Shown: piece by piece, positions 51,133 to 60,947 of the stretch
Layout of the letters: each line of letters starts with the position of its first letter
Numbering within the stretch: the stretch's first letter is position 1
Assembly (NCBI RefSeq): GCF_013694245.2
Contig: NZ_CP059322.2
Coordinates: forward strand, 6,269,001-6,333,000
Source: Micromonospora ferruginea
GTDB taxonomy: Bacteria > Actinomycetota > Actinomycetes > Mycobacteriales > Micromonosporaceae
DNA: 64,000 bases
Direction: 5' to 3'
Position numbers and translations under genes: made by a program
The notes under the pieces: model-generated
Seen by the model: the letters and a program-made list of their open reading frames with translations, nothing else
Databases searched by the model: none
Told to the model about the DNA's origin: nothing

Positions 51133-52590
51133 ATGGCGCGGCGCGGCGGACGACGACGGCTCGGGCTGCTGGCCTGCGGGACGCTGCTGCTGGCCGGCTG
51201 CGGATCGGCCGAGCCGGACCGGAGCGCGGCGGCGCCCACCGAGCCCGGCCCGACGGCGAGCCGCACCTTCGCGCCCGGCGCGGCCGGGGCCGGCGACAGC
51301 TATTTCCCCAGCTACGGCAACGGCGGCTACGACGTCGCGAACTACGCGATCAAGGTGCGCTACGACCCGGACACCGACAAGCTGACCGGCACCACCACGG
51401 TGCGGGCCACCGCGACCGCCGACCTGTCCGCGTTCCACCTGGACCTGGCCGGGCTGACGGTCCGTTCGGTCACCGTGGACGGCGCCGCGGCCCGGCACGC
51501 CCGCGCCGACGACGAACTGGTCGTCACGCCGGCCACCGGCCTCACCTCGGGCAACGGGTTCGTCACCGAGATCCGGTACGACGGCAGGCCGGCGGCGCTG
51601 CGCACCGAGGCGCTGGGCGAGGGCGGCTGGCTGCACACCGCCGACGGCGCGGTCGCGCTCGGCCAGCCGGAGTCGGCGAGCACCTGGTTCCCGGTCAACG
51701 ACCACCCGTCGGACAAGGCCACCTACGACATCGAGATCACCGTGCCGAAGGGGCTCACCGCGGTCTCCAACGGGGTGCCGAAGGGGAAGTCGACGGCCGG
51801 CGACTGGACCACCTGGCGCTGGTCGGAGGGCTCGCCGATGGCCAGTTACCTGAGCATGGTGGCGATCGGGAAGTTCCGCGTCACCACCGCCGAGCACAAG
51901 GGACGTCCGGTCTTCAGCGCGGTCACCACCGGGCTGCCCGAGGGCGCGCCGGACCGCTCGATCGCGCGCACCGTCGAGGTCGCCGACTACCTGGAGAGCA
52001 TCTTCGGGCCGTACCCGTTCGACGCGTACGGCGGCGTGGTGGTCGCCGACGACCGGATCCGGTACGCGTTGGAGACGCAGAGCCGGCCGGTCTACGCGTC
52101 GAGCTTCTTCCGGCGGGGCGACAACACCGACGTGGTGGCGCACGAGCTGGCCCACCAGTGGTACGGCGACAGCGTCTCGATCCAGCGCTGGCAGGACATC
52201 TGGCTCAACGAGGGGCTGGCCACGTACGCGGAGTGGCTCTGGGCCGAGCACAGCGGGTCGTCAACCGTCCAGCGCACGTTCGAGCAGACGTACGCGGCCG
52301 CGCCCGGCCCGGTGTGGCGGACTCCGCCGGGCAGGCCGGGGGTGGAGAACCTGTTCGGCCGCTCGGTCTACGAGCGCGGCGCGATGACCGTGCACGCCTT
52401 GCGGCTGGCGGTGGGCGAGGCCGCGTTCTTCGCCGTACTGAAGACCTGGGCGGCGGAGCGGAAGAACGGCAACGCCACCACCGCGGACTTCCGCGCGCTG
52501 GCGGAGCGGGTGTCCGGCAAGAAGCTGGACAAGCTCTTCGACACCTGGTTGCTCGGCACCGAACGCCCCGCTCTCCCCAAGGCGAAGTAA
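51133..52590 (+). CDS. M1-family metallopeptidase, lipoprotein (second of two)
   Basis: 485 residues. A signal peptide ends LAGC (Cys23). The zinc site is HELAHQWYGD at His337/Glu338/His341 with a third ligand at Glu360, and YALETQSRPVYASSF replaces GxMEN. Large blocks are identical to the upstream gene (for example LGQPESASTWFPVNDHPSDK and PYPFDAYGGVVVADD), so the pair arose by tandem duplication. TAGGCT (51066-51071) is a likely -10, giving this copy its own promoter and a leader of about 55 bases. The ATG at 51133 starts the signal peptide directly; an upstream GTG in frame is less likely. Confidence 0.9.
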   Translation: MARRGGRRRLGLLACGTLLLAGCGSAEPDRSAAAPTEPGPTASRTFAPGAAGAGDSYFPSYGNGGYDVANYAIKVRYDPDTDKLTGTTTVRATATADLSAFHLDLAGLTVRSVTVDGAAARHARADDELVVTPATGLTSGNGFVTEIRYDGRPAALRTEALGEGGWLHTADGAVALGQPESASTWFPVNDHPSDKATYDIEITVPKGLTAVSNGVPKGKSTAGDWTTWRWSEGSPMASYLSMVAIGKFRVTTAEHKGRPVFSAVTTGLPEGAPDRSIARTVEVADYLESIFGPYPFDAYGGVVVADDRIRYALETQSRPVYASSFFRRGDNTDVVAHELAHQWYGDSVSIQRWQDIWLNEGLATYAEWLWAEHSGSSTVQRTFEQTYAAAPGPVWRTPPGRPGVENLFGRSVYERGAMTVHALRLAVGEAAFFAVLKTWAAERKNGNATTADFRALAERVSGKKLDKLFDTWLLGTERPALPKAK

Positions 52591-52643
52591 GGCGGGGCCC
52601 CCGCTTAACGCATTCTGCATAGGCGGGGCCCCCGCCTAACGCC
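52588..52643 (+). repeat. Dispersed GGGGCCCC/TTAAC repeat, copy C
   Basis: Boxes at 52594-52601 and 52625-52632 are followed by GCTTAACGC and GCCTAACGCC. The copy starts at the stop codon of the second M1 gene and ends at the stop codon of the convergent LCP gene, filling the gap exactly. Confidence 0.85.
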
Positions 52644-53744
52644 TCAGGTCTTCACGCGCAGCGAAGGGTGGGCGGCGAGGTACGCGTCGGCCTTGCCGCC
52701 GCGCAGGGCGGTGAGGAAGTCGCGGCCCGGCTTCTGGAGCTGCTCGCCGCGGTAGGCCCCGCCGCTGCCCACCCCGGTGCCGGGGAGCCCGACCAGGGTG
52801 ATCCGGCCCGCCGGCATGCCACCCAGGGCGTACGCGAAGTCGATCAGCTTCCGCCCACCGCCGACGTACACCAGGGTCCTGCCGAGCGCGGCGACCACCT
52901 GCTCGACCCGCTGCGGGTCGCGGGGCGTGCCCTGGCCGAGGAGCTTGCCGGCGAGCGCGCGGATGAGCTGCTGCTGGTGCCGCTGCCGGGTGTAGTCGCC
53001 GCCGGCGGTGTAGCGCTGCCGGGCGTAGTCGAGCGCCTGCCAGCCGACCAGGTGCCGGTCGCCCTTCTGGTAGACCATCTGCGGCCCGGTGTAGCCGCCG
53101 CCGCCCAGCGGCCGCATCTTCCCGTCCGGCCGGCGGTGCCGGGACTCGACCTTCTGGTCGACGTAGAGGTCGACGCCGCCGAGCGTGTCCACCAGCTTGT
53201 CGAAGCCGCCGAACGTGATCACCGCGCCGGCGTCGATGCGCAACCCGGTGTAGCGGGAGACGGTGGTGCGCAGCAGCTCGTACCCCTGGGCGGTGCTGGG
53301 GTGGGCCTTGTCGCCCGGCACCCGGCTGCCGTAGCTCATCGCGTGGGTGAGCTTGGTCTTCCCGCCCGGGTAGCGGGCCTTCGGAAAGGCCGGGATGTCG
53401 ACCACCAGGTCGCGGGGGAGCGAGAACAGGTACGCCCGGTCCAGCCCGGCGGGCACGTGCAGCACCAGCACGGCGTCGGCGTGCGGCTCCCAGCCGGGGA
53501 TGCTGACCCGGGTGTCGACGCCGACGAGCATCAGGTTGAGCGGCCCGGTCAGGTCGGCGCCGGGCGGCGGGGTCGGGCTGGCGGTGGTCGGCGCCGGCGT
53601 CGGCGAACCCGGGGACGAGGTGGCCGGCGCGGCGGCCCGGGTCGGCGCGTGGTTGCCGACCAGCCGCGTCGTCACCACCGTGCCGCCGGCGACCAGCAGC
53701 GCCGCCACCAGGGCGGCCAGGCCGAGCAGGCGTCGTCTCGTCAC
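52644..53744 (-). CDS. LytR-CpsA-Psr (LCP) cell-wall glycopolymer ligase
   Basis: 366 residues. A short cytoplasmic arm and one membrane helix (LLGLAALVAALLVAGGTVV) lead to a Pro/Ser-rich linker and the LCP domain: LNLMLVGVDTR, DAVLVLHVPAGLDRAYLFSLPRDLVVDIP with the conserved Arg/Asp, KLTHAMSYG, and ALDYARQRYTAGGDYTRQRHQQQLI, the phosphate-binding arginines. LCP enzymes attach arabinogalactan or teichoic-acid-like polymers from lipid carriers to peptidoglycan. The GTG at 53744 follows AGGAAAG. Confidence 0.9.
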   Translation of the reverse strand: MTRRRLLGLAALVAALLVAGGTVVTTRLVGNHAPTRAAAPATSSPGSPTPAPTTASPTPPPGADLTGPLNLMLVGVDTRVSIPGWEPHADAVLVLHVPAGLDRAYLFSLPRDLVVDIPAFPKARYPGGKTKLTHAMSYGSRVPGDKAHPSTAQGYELLRTTVSRYTGLRIDAGAVITFGGFDKLVDTLGGVDLYVDQKVESRHRRPDGKMRPLGGGGYTGPQMVYQKGDRHLVGWQALDYARQRYTAGGDYTRQRHQQQLIRALAGKLLGQGTPRDPQRVEQVVAALGRTLVYVGGGRKLIDFAYALGGMPAGRITLVGLPGTGVGSGGAYRGEQLQKPGRDFLTALRGGKADAYLAAHPSLRVKT

Positions 53745-53877
53745 GCGTTCTTTCCTCTCCCCGTGGTGTTCGACGCGTCCGGGCACCCCGAAGGTTGCAC
53801 CGGTGGCCGGAGCGCTCTGCATGATCTGCGAAAAACCCGTGCTGGCGCCATAGCTACCCGTCGGTAATGATGCGTTC

Positions 53878-55560
53878 ATGCGCTACGACGTGGTCGTCAT
53901 CGGGTCGGGCTTCGGCGGCAGCGTCACCGCGCTCCGCCTGGCGGAGAAGGGCTACTCGGTCGGTGTCCTGGAGGCCGGCCGGCGCTTCGCCGACGAGGAG
54001 TTCCCGAAGACGTCCTGGCAGGCGCGGCGGTTCCTCTGGGCGCCGAAGCTCGGCTGCTTCGGGCTGCAACGGATCACCCTGCTCCGCTCCGCCGACCGGA
54101 AGGCCGGCGGCGGGGTGATGGTGCTCTCCGGCGCCGGGGTGGGCGGCGGGTCGCTGGTCTACGCGAACACGCTCTACGAGCCGCTGGACGCGTTCTACGC
54201 CGACCCGCAGTGGCGGGACATCACCGACTGGCGCGACGAGTTGGCCCGCCACTACGACCAGGCGAAGCGGATGCTCGGTGTCACCACGTACCCGATCGAC
54301 ACCGGCGCGGACCGGGCCATGCGGGCGGTGGCCGAGCGGATGGGGGTGGCGCACACGTTCCACCCGACGCCGGTCGGCGTGCACATCGGACGGCCGGGGC
54401 AGCGGGTGGCGGACCCGTACTTCGGCGGCGTCGGGCCGGACCGCACCGGGTGCAGCCACTGCGGCTCGTGCATGACCGGCTGCCGGCACGGCGCGAAGAA
54501 CACGCTGGTCAAGAACTACCTCTGGCTCGCCGAGCGGCTCGGCGCGCAGGTGCACCCGCTGACCACCGTCACCGCCGTGCGGCCGGAGGAGGCCGGCGGC
54601 TACGCGGTGCACACCGAGCGGACCGGCGCCTGGCTGCGCAAGCGCCGCGCGGTCATCCACGCCGACCAGGTGGTCTTCGCGGCCGGCGCGCTCGGCACCC
54701 AGCGGCTGCTGCACGAGATGAAGGCGACCGGCGCGCTGCCGGCGCTGTCGCCCCGGCTGGGCGAGCTGACCCGGACCAACTCGGAGGCGATCCTCGGCGC
54801 CTCGGTGGGATCCGGCGCGGCCCGGCGGCGTGGTCTGGACTTCTCCGAGGGGGTGGCGATCACCAGCTCGTTCCACCCCGACCCGCAGACCCACATCGAG
54901 CCGGTCCGCTACGGCAAGGGCTCCAACGCGATGGGCCTGCTCCAGTCGCTGCTGGTCGACGGCGGGCCGCACCGGGTCCGGCGGTGGCTGGGCAGCATCG
55001 TCCGGCAGCCGGGGCTGGCCGCGCGGATGCTGTCCGTGCGCGGCTGGTCCGAACGCACCGTCATCGCGCTGGTCATGCAGTCGGTCGACAACTCGCTGAC
55101 CACCCGCTGGCGGGGGCGCCGGTTGGTCTCCGGCCCCGGGCACGGCGCGCCCAACCCGACCTGGATCCCGGCCGGCAACGAGGCGGTCCGGCTGCTCGCC
55201 GAGGAGATCGACGGCACCCCGGGCGGCGCGGTGACCGAGCCGTTCAACATCCCGATGACCGCGCACATCCTCGGCGGCGCGGTGATCGGCGCCACCCCCG
55301 ACGACGGGGTGGTCGACCCCTGGCACCGGGTGTACGGCCACCCGGGGCTGCACGTGGTGGACGGCGCGGCGGTCTCGGCGAACCTGGGCGTCAACCCGTC
55401 GCTGACGATCACCGCGCAGGCCGAGCGGGCGATGTCGTTCTGGCCCAACAGGGGCGAGCCCGACCCGCGCCCGGCGCCCGGCTCCGCGTACACGCGGGTG
55501 GCGGCGGTGCCGCCGCGTACGCCAGCGGTGCCGGCGCACGCTCCCGCCGCGCTGAGGTGA
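53878..55560 (+). CDS. GMC-family oxidoreductase, ChoD-like
   Basis: 560 residues. The FAD fold starts at once (YDVVVIGSGFGGSVTALRLAEKG), followed by GAGVGGGSLVYAN and VFAAGALGTQRLL. The C-terminal segment has the conserved HILGGAVIG and NLGVNPSLTITAQAERA. Cysteines in CSHCGSCMTGC (192, 195, 198, 202) are spaced like a small Fe-S or metal knuckle. The protein resembles mycobacterial ChoD, annotated as a cholesterol oxidase, whose gene also neighbours guaB3. The true substrate is uncertain. TAATGA (53865-53870) may be a -10 giving a leaderless mRNA. Confidence 0.85.
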   Translation: MRYDVVVIGSGFGGSVTALRLAEKGYSVGVLEAGRRFADEEFPKTSWQARRFLWAPKLGCFGLQRITLLRSADRKAGGGVMVLSGAGVGGGSLVYANTLYEPLDAFYADPQWRDITDWRDELARHYDQAKRMLGVTTYPIDTGADRAMRAVAERMGVAHTFHPTPVGVHIGRPGQRVADPYFGGVGPDRTGCSHCGSCMTGCRHGAKNTLVKNYLWLAERLGAQVHPLTTVTAVRPEEAGGYAVHTERTGAWLRKRRAVIHADQVVFAAGALGTQRLLHEMKATGALPALSPRLGELTRTNSEAILGASVGSGAARRRGLDFSEGVAITSSFHPDPQTHIEPVRYGKGSNAMGLLQSLLVDGGPHRVRRWLGSIVRQPGLAARMLSVRGWSERTVIALVMQSVDNSLTTRWRGRRLVSGPGHGAPNPTWIPAGNEAVRLLAEEIDGTPGGAVTEPFNIPMTAHILGGAVIGATPDDGVVDPWHRVYGHPGLHVVDGAAVSANLGVNPSLTITAQAERAMSFWPNRGEPDPRPAPGSAYTRVAAVPPRTPAVPAHAPAALR

Positions 55561-55617
55561 AAGGAGGGGCCCCCGGTTAACGCCTCCGGTAGAGGCGGGG
55601 CCCCTTGCTTAACACCT
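55559..55617 (+). repeat. Dispersed GGGGCCCC/TTAAC repeat, copy D
   Basis: Boxes at 55566-55573 and 55597-55604 surround GGTTAACGCC and the small hairpin GCCTC-CGGTA-GAGGC; TTGCTTAACACC follows. It begins at the stop codon of the ChoD-like gene, between two genes in the same direction. Confidence 0.85.
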
Positions 55618-55666
55618 GGCGAGCGACGCGCCGCCGGGGCGCGTCCACGCGGCCGGTGACTGTCGG

Positions 55667-55672
55667 TAGGCT
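55667..55672 (+). promoter_or_regulatory. TAGGCT -10 box, probably leaderless guaA mRNA
   Basis: TAGGCT within TGTCGGTAGGCTTTG lies eight bases before the ATG at 55681. The same CGGTAGGCT string precedes the second M1 gene. Confidence 0.5.
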
Positions 55673-55680
55673 TTGCGCAC

Positions 55681-57237
<1,557 letters not shown>

Positions 57238-57244
57238 CGCCGGG

Positions 57245-57562
57245 TCAGGCGGCGGGCGGCGGCCCGGCCTGCGGCCCCGGGCCGGCCGGCGGGACCGGCG
57301 GCCAACCGGGCGCGGTGCCCGGCGGGTGCGGCCAGGCGGGCGCGCCGGCCGGCTCCTCGGGCATCAGGAACCACATGATCGGGTACGCGAGCGCGGCGAG
57401 CCCGCCGGTGAGCACGGTGGCGGTCGCGAAGACCACCCGGACGAGCGTGGGGTCGAGGGCGAAGTAGCGGCCGAGCCCGCTGGCCACCCCGGCGATCATG
57501 CGGTCGCTGACCGGGCGGCGGAGCTGCTTGTACGGCGCTTGCGAGGGGTTCGTGGAGGTCAT
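57245..57562 (-). CDS. PspC-domain membrane protein
   Basis: 105 residues. The PspC domain (LRRPVSDRMIAGVASGLGRYFALDPTLVRVVFA) is followed by a membrane helix pair (TVLTGGLAALAYPIMWFLMPEE) and a Pro-rich tail. PspC proteins sense or buffer envelope stress; this short form lacks any sensor kinase domain. The ATG at 57562 starts divergently from the tandem-Nudix gene across a 144-base promoter region containing a perfect palindrome. Confidence 0.9.
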   Translation of the reverse strand: MTSTNPSQAPYKQLRRPVSDRMIAGVASGLGRYFALDPTLVRVVFATATVLTGGLAALAYPIMWFLMPEEPAGAPAWPHPPGTAPGWPPVPPAGPGPQAGPPPAA

Positions 57563-57645
57563 GTGTCCACGGTCCCGCGCCGGTCGGCGGGCGACCTCGG
57601 TGACCGCCCGGAGACCTACCCTGACCCGTCCCTGAGGCGCCAGCG

Positions 57646-57667
57646 AAGAGTCAGGAATCTGACTCTT
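57646..57667. promoter_or_regulatory. Palindromic operator between PspC and Nudix genes
   Basis: AAGAGTCAG-GAAT-CTGACTCTT is a perfect 9-4-9 inverted repeat in the divergent promoter region, followed by TTC. Its position upstream of both genes favours a repressor site; on the plus strand it could also act as a small terminator. Confidence 0.5.
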
Positions 57668-57706
57668 TTCGATGGAGGTAACCCGGTCCGGGGAGAATTT
57701 GCTTCC

Positions 57707-58654
57707 GTGACCACCTCGCTGGAGCCGCTGCGCAGGATCGCGGCATACGCAGTTTGTGCTGATTCAAACGGCCGAGTGTTGCTGGTCCGCGCATCGGAGC
57801 GCTCCGGCACCCCCGGCACCTGGTCCCTCCCCGGCGGGGCGGTCGACCACGGTGAGGACCCCAAGCACACCGTCGTCCGGGAGACCGCGGCCGAGACCGG
57901 GCTCTCGGTGGCCGTCGCCGGCCTGCAGGACGTGCTGGCCGACATGCGGGCGCTGCCCGAGCGGCACATCACGATCCACACCGACCGCCTGCTCTACACC
58001 GTCTCGGTGCGCGGCGGGACGCTCACCGAGCGGGTCGACCGCCCCACCGACCTGGCCCGCTGGTTCACCATCGACGAGGCCCGGGAGCTGCCGCTGCGGT
58101 TGTTCACCGCGCGTGCGCTGGGCCTGCCCACCTCCACCGACGACATCGTGCCGGAGGAGGTCCCCGAGTTCCCGTCGTTCTACGCCGTCCCCGGCCCGGA
58201 CGGGCTGCACCGGGCGCAGCGCTTCGCCGCGTACGCGGTGGTGACCGACCCGGAGGAGCGGGTGCTGTTGACCCGCGTCTCCGACGGCTACCCGGGCGCC
58301 GGTTGCTGGCACCTGCCCGGCGGCGGCACCGACTACGGCGAGCAGCCCGCCGCCGCGCTGATCCGGGAGCTGGTCGAGGAGACCGGGCAGACCGGCCGCC
58401 TGGTCGAGCTGCTCGGGGTGGCCAGCCACCGCGACGCCGCCTCGCTCGGCCCGGAGGGCTACCCGATCGACTGGCACGGCGTGCGAGCCTTCTACCGGGT
58501 GGTCGTTGACCAGCCCGCGCCGCCCACCGTGGCGGACGTCGGCGGCTCCACCTGCGAGGCCCGTTGGTTCCGCCGCGAGGAGCTCGGCGCCCTCCCCACC
58601 GACCGCCTGACCGAGGTGACCGCCGAGGCCGTCCAGGCCGCCCACCTCCTCTGA
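57707..58654 (+). CDS. Tandem Nudix hydrolase
   Basis: 315 residues with two Nudix domains. The first (about 10-140) has GAVDHGEDPKHTVVRETAAE, where one glutamate of the REUxEE box is alanine, so catalysis may be weak. The second (about 165-305) has a canonical box, GGTDYGEQPAAALIRELVEE, then TGQ. Nudix enzymes cleave nucleoside diphosphates linked to another group; the substrate is unknown. The GTG at 57707 is preceded by GGGGAG at 11 bases. A close, frameshifted paralogue follows at 58763. Confidence 0.88.
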   Translation: MTTSLEPLRRIAAYAVCADSNGRVLLVRASERSGTPGTWSLPGGAVDHGEDPKHTVVRETAAETGLSVAVAGLQDVLADMRALPERHITIHTDRLLYTVSVRGGTLTERVDRPTDLARWFTIDEARELPLRLFTARALGLPTSTDDIVPEEVPEFPSFYAVPGPDGLHRAQRFAAYAVVTDPEERVLLTRVSDGYPGAGCWHLPGGGTDYGEQPAAALIRELVEETGQTGRLVELLGVASHRDAASLGPEGYPIDWHGVRAFYRVVVDQPAPPTVADVGGSTCEARWFRREELGALPTDRLTEVTAEAVQAAHLL

Positions 58655-58678
58655 CCCGCGCCCACCGCCCTGACCCGG

Positions 58679-58735
58679 CGATCATGAGGTTGACGGGACG
58701 AAATGTCCGTCCCGGGACCGCTAACCTCATGATCG
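58679..58735. repeat. Nested intergenic palindrome
   Basis: CGATCATGAGGTT (58679-58691) and AACCTCATGATCG (58723-58735) are exact complements. Inside lies a second perfect repeat, CGGGACG-AAATGTC-CGTCCCG (58694-58714). It fills the gap between the two Nudix genes and looks like a REP-type element or a strong terminator. Confidence 0.8.
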
Positions 58736-58762
58736 ACGCAGGGACGGACGGGGAGGCGTGGG

Positions 58763-59673
58763 GTGGAGCAGCGGCGGCGGGTGGCGGCGTTCGGGGTTTT
58801 GCGGGACGAAGGCGGGCGGGTTCTGCTGGCGCGCGGGGGACGCGGTGCCCGTATCCGGGGGTGTGGCAGCTTCCGGGGGGCGGGGTCGAGCACGCCGAGC
58901 ACCCGGCCGCCGCGGTGGTCCGCGAGTTCGCCGAGGAGACCGGGCTGACCGTGGCGGTCGTCCGGCTCGCCGACGCGGTCGCCGACGTGGCCACCTATCC
59001 GCCCGGTGACGTCGCGGTGCACACGGATCGGCTGATCTTCGAGGTGGAGGCCCGGGGCGGGCGGCTGCGGCCGGAGCCGGACGGCGGCAGCGACGACGTG
59101 GGCTGGTTCAGCGCCGAGGAGGCTTCGGCCCGACCGCTGATGCCGTTCACCGCCGAGCTGCTCGGCCTGCCGGTGACGCCGCTGCCGGCCGACCTGCCCC
59201 GGGGCCTGCCCGGCGCGCCGACCGGCCCGGCCGCCGACCGCCGGCAGCGCTTCGCCGCGTACGGGCTGGTCACCGACCCGGACGACCGGGTGCTGCTCAC
59301 CATGATCGCGGACGGCTATCCGGGCGCCGGCCGGTGGCACCTGCCCGGCGGCGGCACCGACCACGGCGAGCAGCCGGCGGCCGGGCTGCTCCGCGAGCTG
59401 GTCGAGGAGGCCGGCCAGCTCGGCCGGGTGGTCGACCTGCTGGACGTGGACAACCTGCACACGCCGGGCGCGCTGGGGCCGGAGGGACGCCCGCTCGACT
59501 GGCACGGCATCCGGGTGGTCTACCGGGTGCGGGTGGACGTGCCGACCGAGGCCGTGGTGACCGAGCTGGCCGGCGGATCGACCGCCCGGGCCGCCTGGTT
59601 CCCCCGGGAGCGGTTGGCCGGTCTGTCGATGACCGGGGTGGCGGTGCGGGCCACCGGGCGACGGGTGAGCTGA
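58763..59673 (+). pseudogene. Second tandem Nudix hydrolase gene, one -1 frameshift
   Basis: The GTG at 58763 reads (V)EQRRRVAAFGVLRDEGGRVLLARG, a Nudix start. The frame then changes at the G5 run 58835-58839 and continues as TRCPYPGVWQLPGGGVEHAE with two full Nudix boxes (HPAAAVVREFAEETGL and GGTDHGEQPAAGLLRELVEEAGQ). Adding one G restores 303 residues parallel to the 315-residue paralogue upstream. In the fixed form both boxes are canonical. Homopolymer location makes sequencing error a real possibility; a phase-variable run is another. Confidence 0.75.
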
Positions 59674-59944
59674 ACCGCTCGCCGAGCCGTCCTGGGCCAC
59701 CTCCGGTACAGTCAGGAGTTGGGACCGGCAGACAAAAATGGGCGTTGAGGCCCGAGATGGGAATGAACGAGCAGTTCGCGCGGTTAAGGGAGTTATAAGT
59801 ACCGCCGGCAGCTATACCCAAGCCCTTGTCCCCTGTGCAATGGTGTACTCCGCAAATGGGCTGCCGGGCCCGAAAGGTCCGGCACGAGACAGCCGGACAC
59901 CCGCCCCGACGTGGGCGGCCAGTCGATCCGGTGATGGAGGAAAC
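59674..59944 (+). promoter_or_regulatory. Structured leader of pssA
   Basis: This 271-base stretch is much less GC-rich than the genes around it. It can form a hairpin TGCCGGGCC-CGAAA-GGTCCGGCA (59862-59884, one wobble). It can alternatively pair CCGGCAGC (59805-59812) with GCTGCCGG (59860-59867), which uses the same left arm, so the two folds exclude each other. A 13-codon reading frame with two TTA codons (59757-59798, MGMNEQFARLREL) lies upstream. A TACAGT -10-like box is at 59707. The layout suggests an attenuator or riboswitch, but no known class was recognised. Confidence 0.5.
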
Positions 59945-60931
59945 GTGCCGAGAGCCCCATGGCGCCGGCGTCGTACGACTGACAGTCCGCGCCCCGCAGG
60001 GCGTCGCTGGGCGGGCCGGTTGCGCCGCAGCAGCACGTTCGCCCGCCAGGTGCTTCTGGTCCGGGTGGGCCGCCGTGACGGCCTGGCCGGTTCCGGGGTC
60101 GACCTGGTCACCCCCGACCACCGCTACGCCGACCGCCAGCGCATCCGCTACCCCCGGCTCGACGCCGACGTCGAGGCGATCCGCCCGATCAGCCCGGCGC
60201 TGCCGGTGACCGCGCCGGTCGACGAGTCGCCGGCGATGTCGATCCCGCTGCTGCCGGGTGAGCGCACCACCGCCCGGCGCGCCAAGTTCGCGCTGGTCAA
60301 CGCGTGCACCCTGAGCAGCCTCATGCTCGGCATGCTGGCCATCTTCCTGGCCATGCAGGGCGAGGTGCGGCTGGCCGCGGTCTGCCTGATCGCCTGCGTC
60401 GCGTTCGACGGCCTCGACGGGGCGCTGGCCCGCAAGCTCGGCGTGGCCAGCCCGTTCGGCGCGCAGATGGACTCGCTCGCCGACATGTGCTCGTTCGGCC
60501 TCGCCGCGCCGGTGGTGGTCTACGCCTCACTGGCCGGCTCGGTGCCGCCGGCGGCCGCCGCGGTCGCCTGCGCCCTGGTCGCGGCCTGCGCCGCCATCCG
60601 GCTCGCCCGGTTCAACGTCTCGCCGAAGGACGGCCGCTTCTTCTGCGGCGTGCCGACCACCATGGCGGCGGCGGTGCTCGCCCTGACCGTGGCGATCGGC
60701 GTACCGGTCCCTGGCCTGGTCATGGTCGCCGGCGTGGCGCTGCTCGCCTTCGCGATGGTGTCGAGCTTCCCCTACGCCAAGCTCGCCCGGCTGCTGAAGC
60801 TGCCGCCGTGGCTCTGGTTCGTCCCGGTGGTCGGCGCGCTCGTCGACATCCGGCTCACCTTCGCCCTCGTGGTGGTGGGCTACCTGGTCAGCGGCCCGCT
60901 GCTCTGGCTGCACCAGCGTCGCGCCGCCTAG
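59945..60931 (+). CDS. pssA: CDP-diacylglycerol-serine phosphatidyltransferase
   Basis: 328 residues. It makes phosphatidylserine from CDP-diacylglycerol and serine in the membrane. The CDP-alcohol phosphotransferase motif is complete: DGLDGALARKLGVASPFGAQ, then MDSLAD. About six membrane helices start at NACTLSSLMLGMLAIFL. The N-terminal 100 residues are basic and not part of the usual domain. The GTG at 59945 has GGAGG four bases upstream. A shorter start at MSIPLLPGE is possible. The decarboxylase acting on its product is encoded convergently at 61000. Confidence 0.93.
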   Translation: MPRAPWRRRRTTDSPRPAGRRWAGRLRRSSTFARQVLLVRVGRRDGLAGSGVDLVTPDHRYADRQRIRYPRLDADVEAIRPISPALPVTAPVDESPAMSIPLLPGERTTARRAKFALVNACTLSSLMLGMLAIFLAMQGEVRLAAVCLIACVAFDGLDGALARKLGVASPFGAQMDSLADMCSFGLAAPVVVYASLAGSVPPAAAAVACALVAACAAIRLARFNVSPKDGRFFCGVPTTMAAAVLALTVAIGVPVPGLVMVAGVALLAFAMVSSFPYAKLARLLKLPPWLWFVPVVGALVDIRLTFALVVVGYLVSGPLLWLHQRRAA

Positions 60932-60947
60932 CGCGGACACGCACGAC

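Noticed and set aside
32599..55617. Insertion sequences or prophage
   Set aside because: No transposase, integrase or phage structural gene is present; the dispersed repeats are under 60 bp and have no coding capacity of their own.
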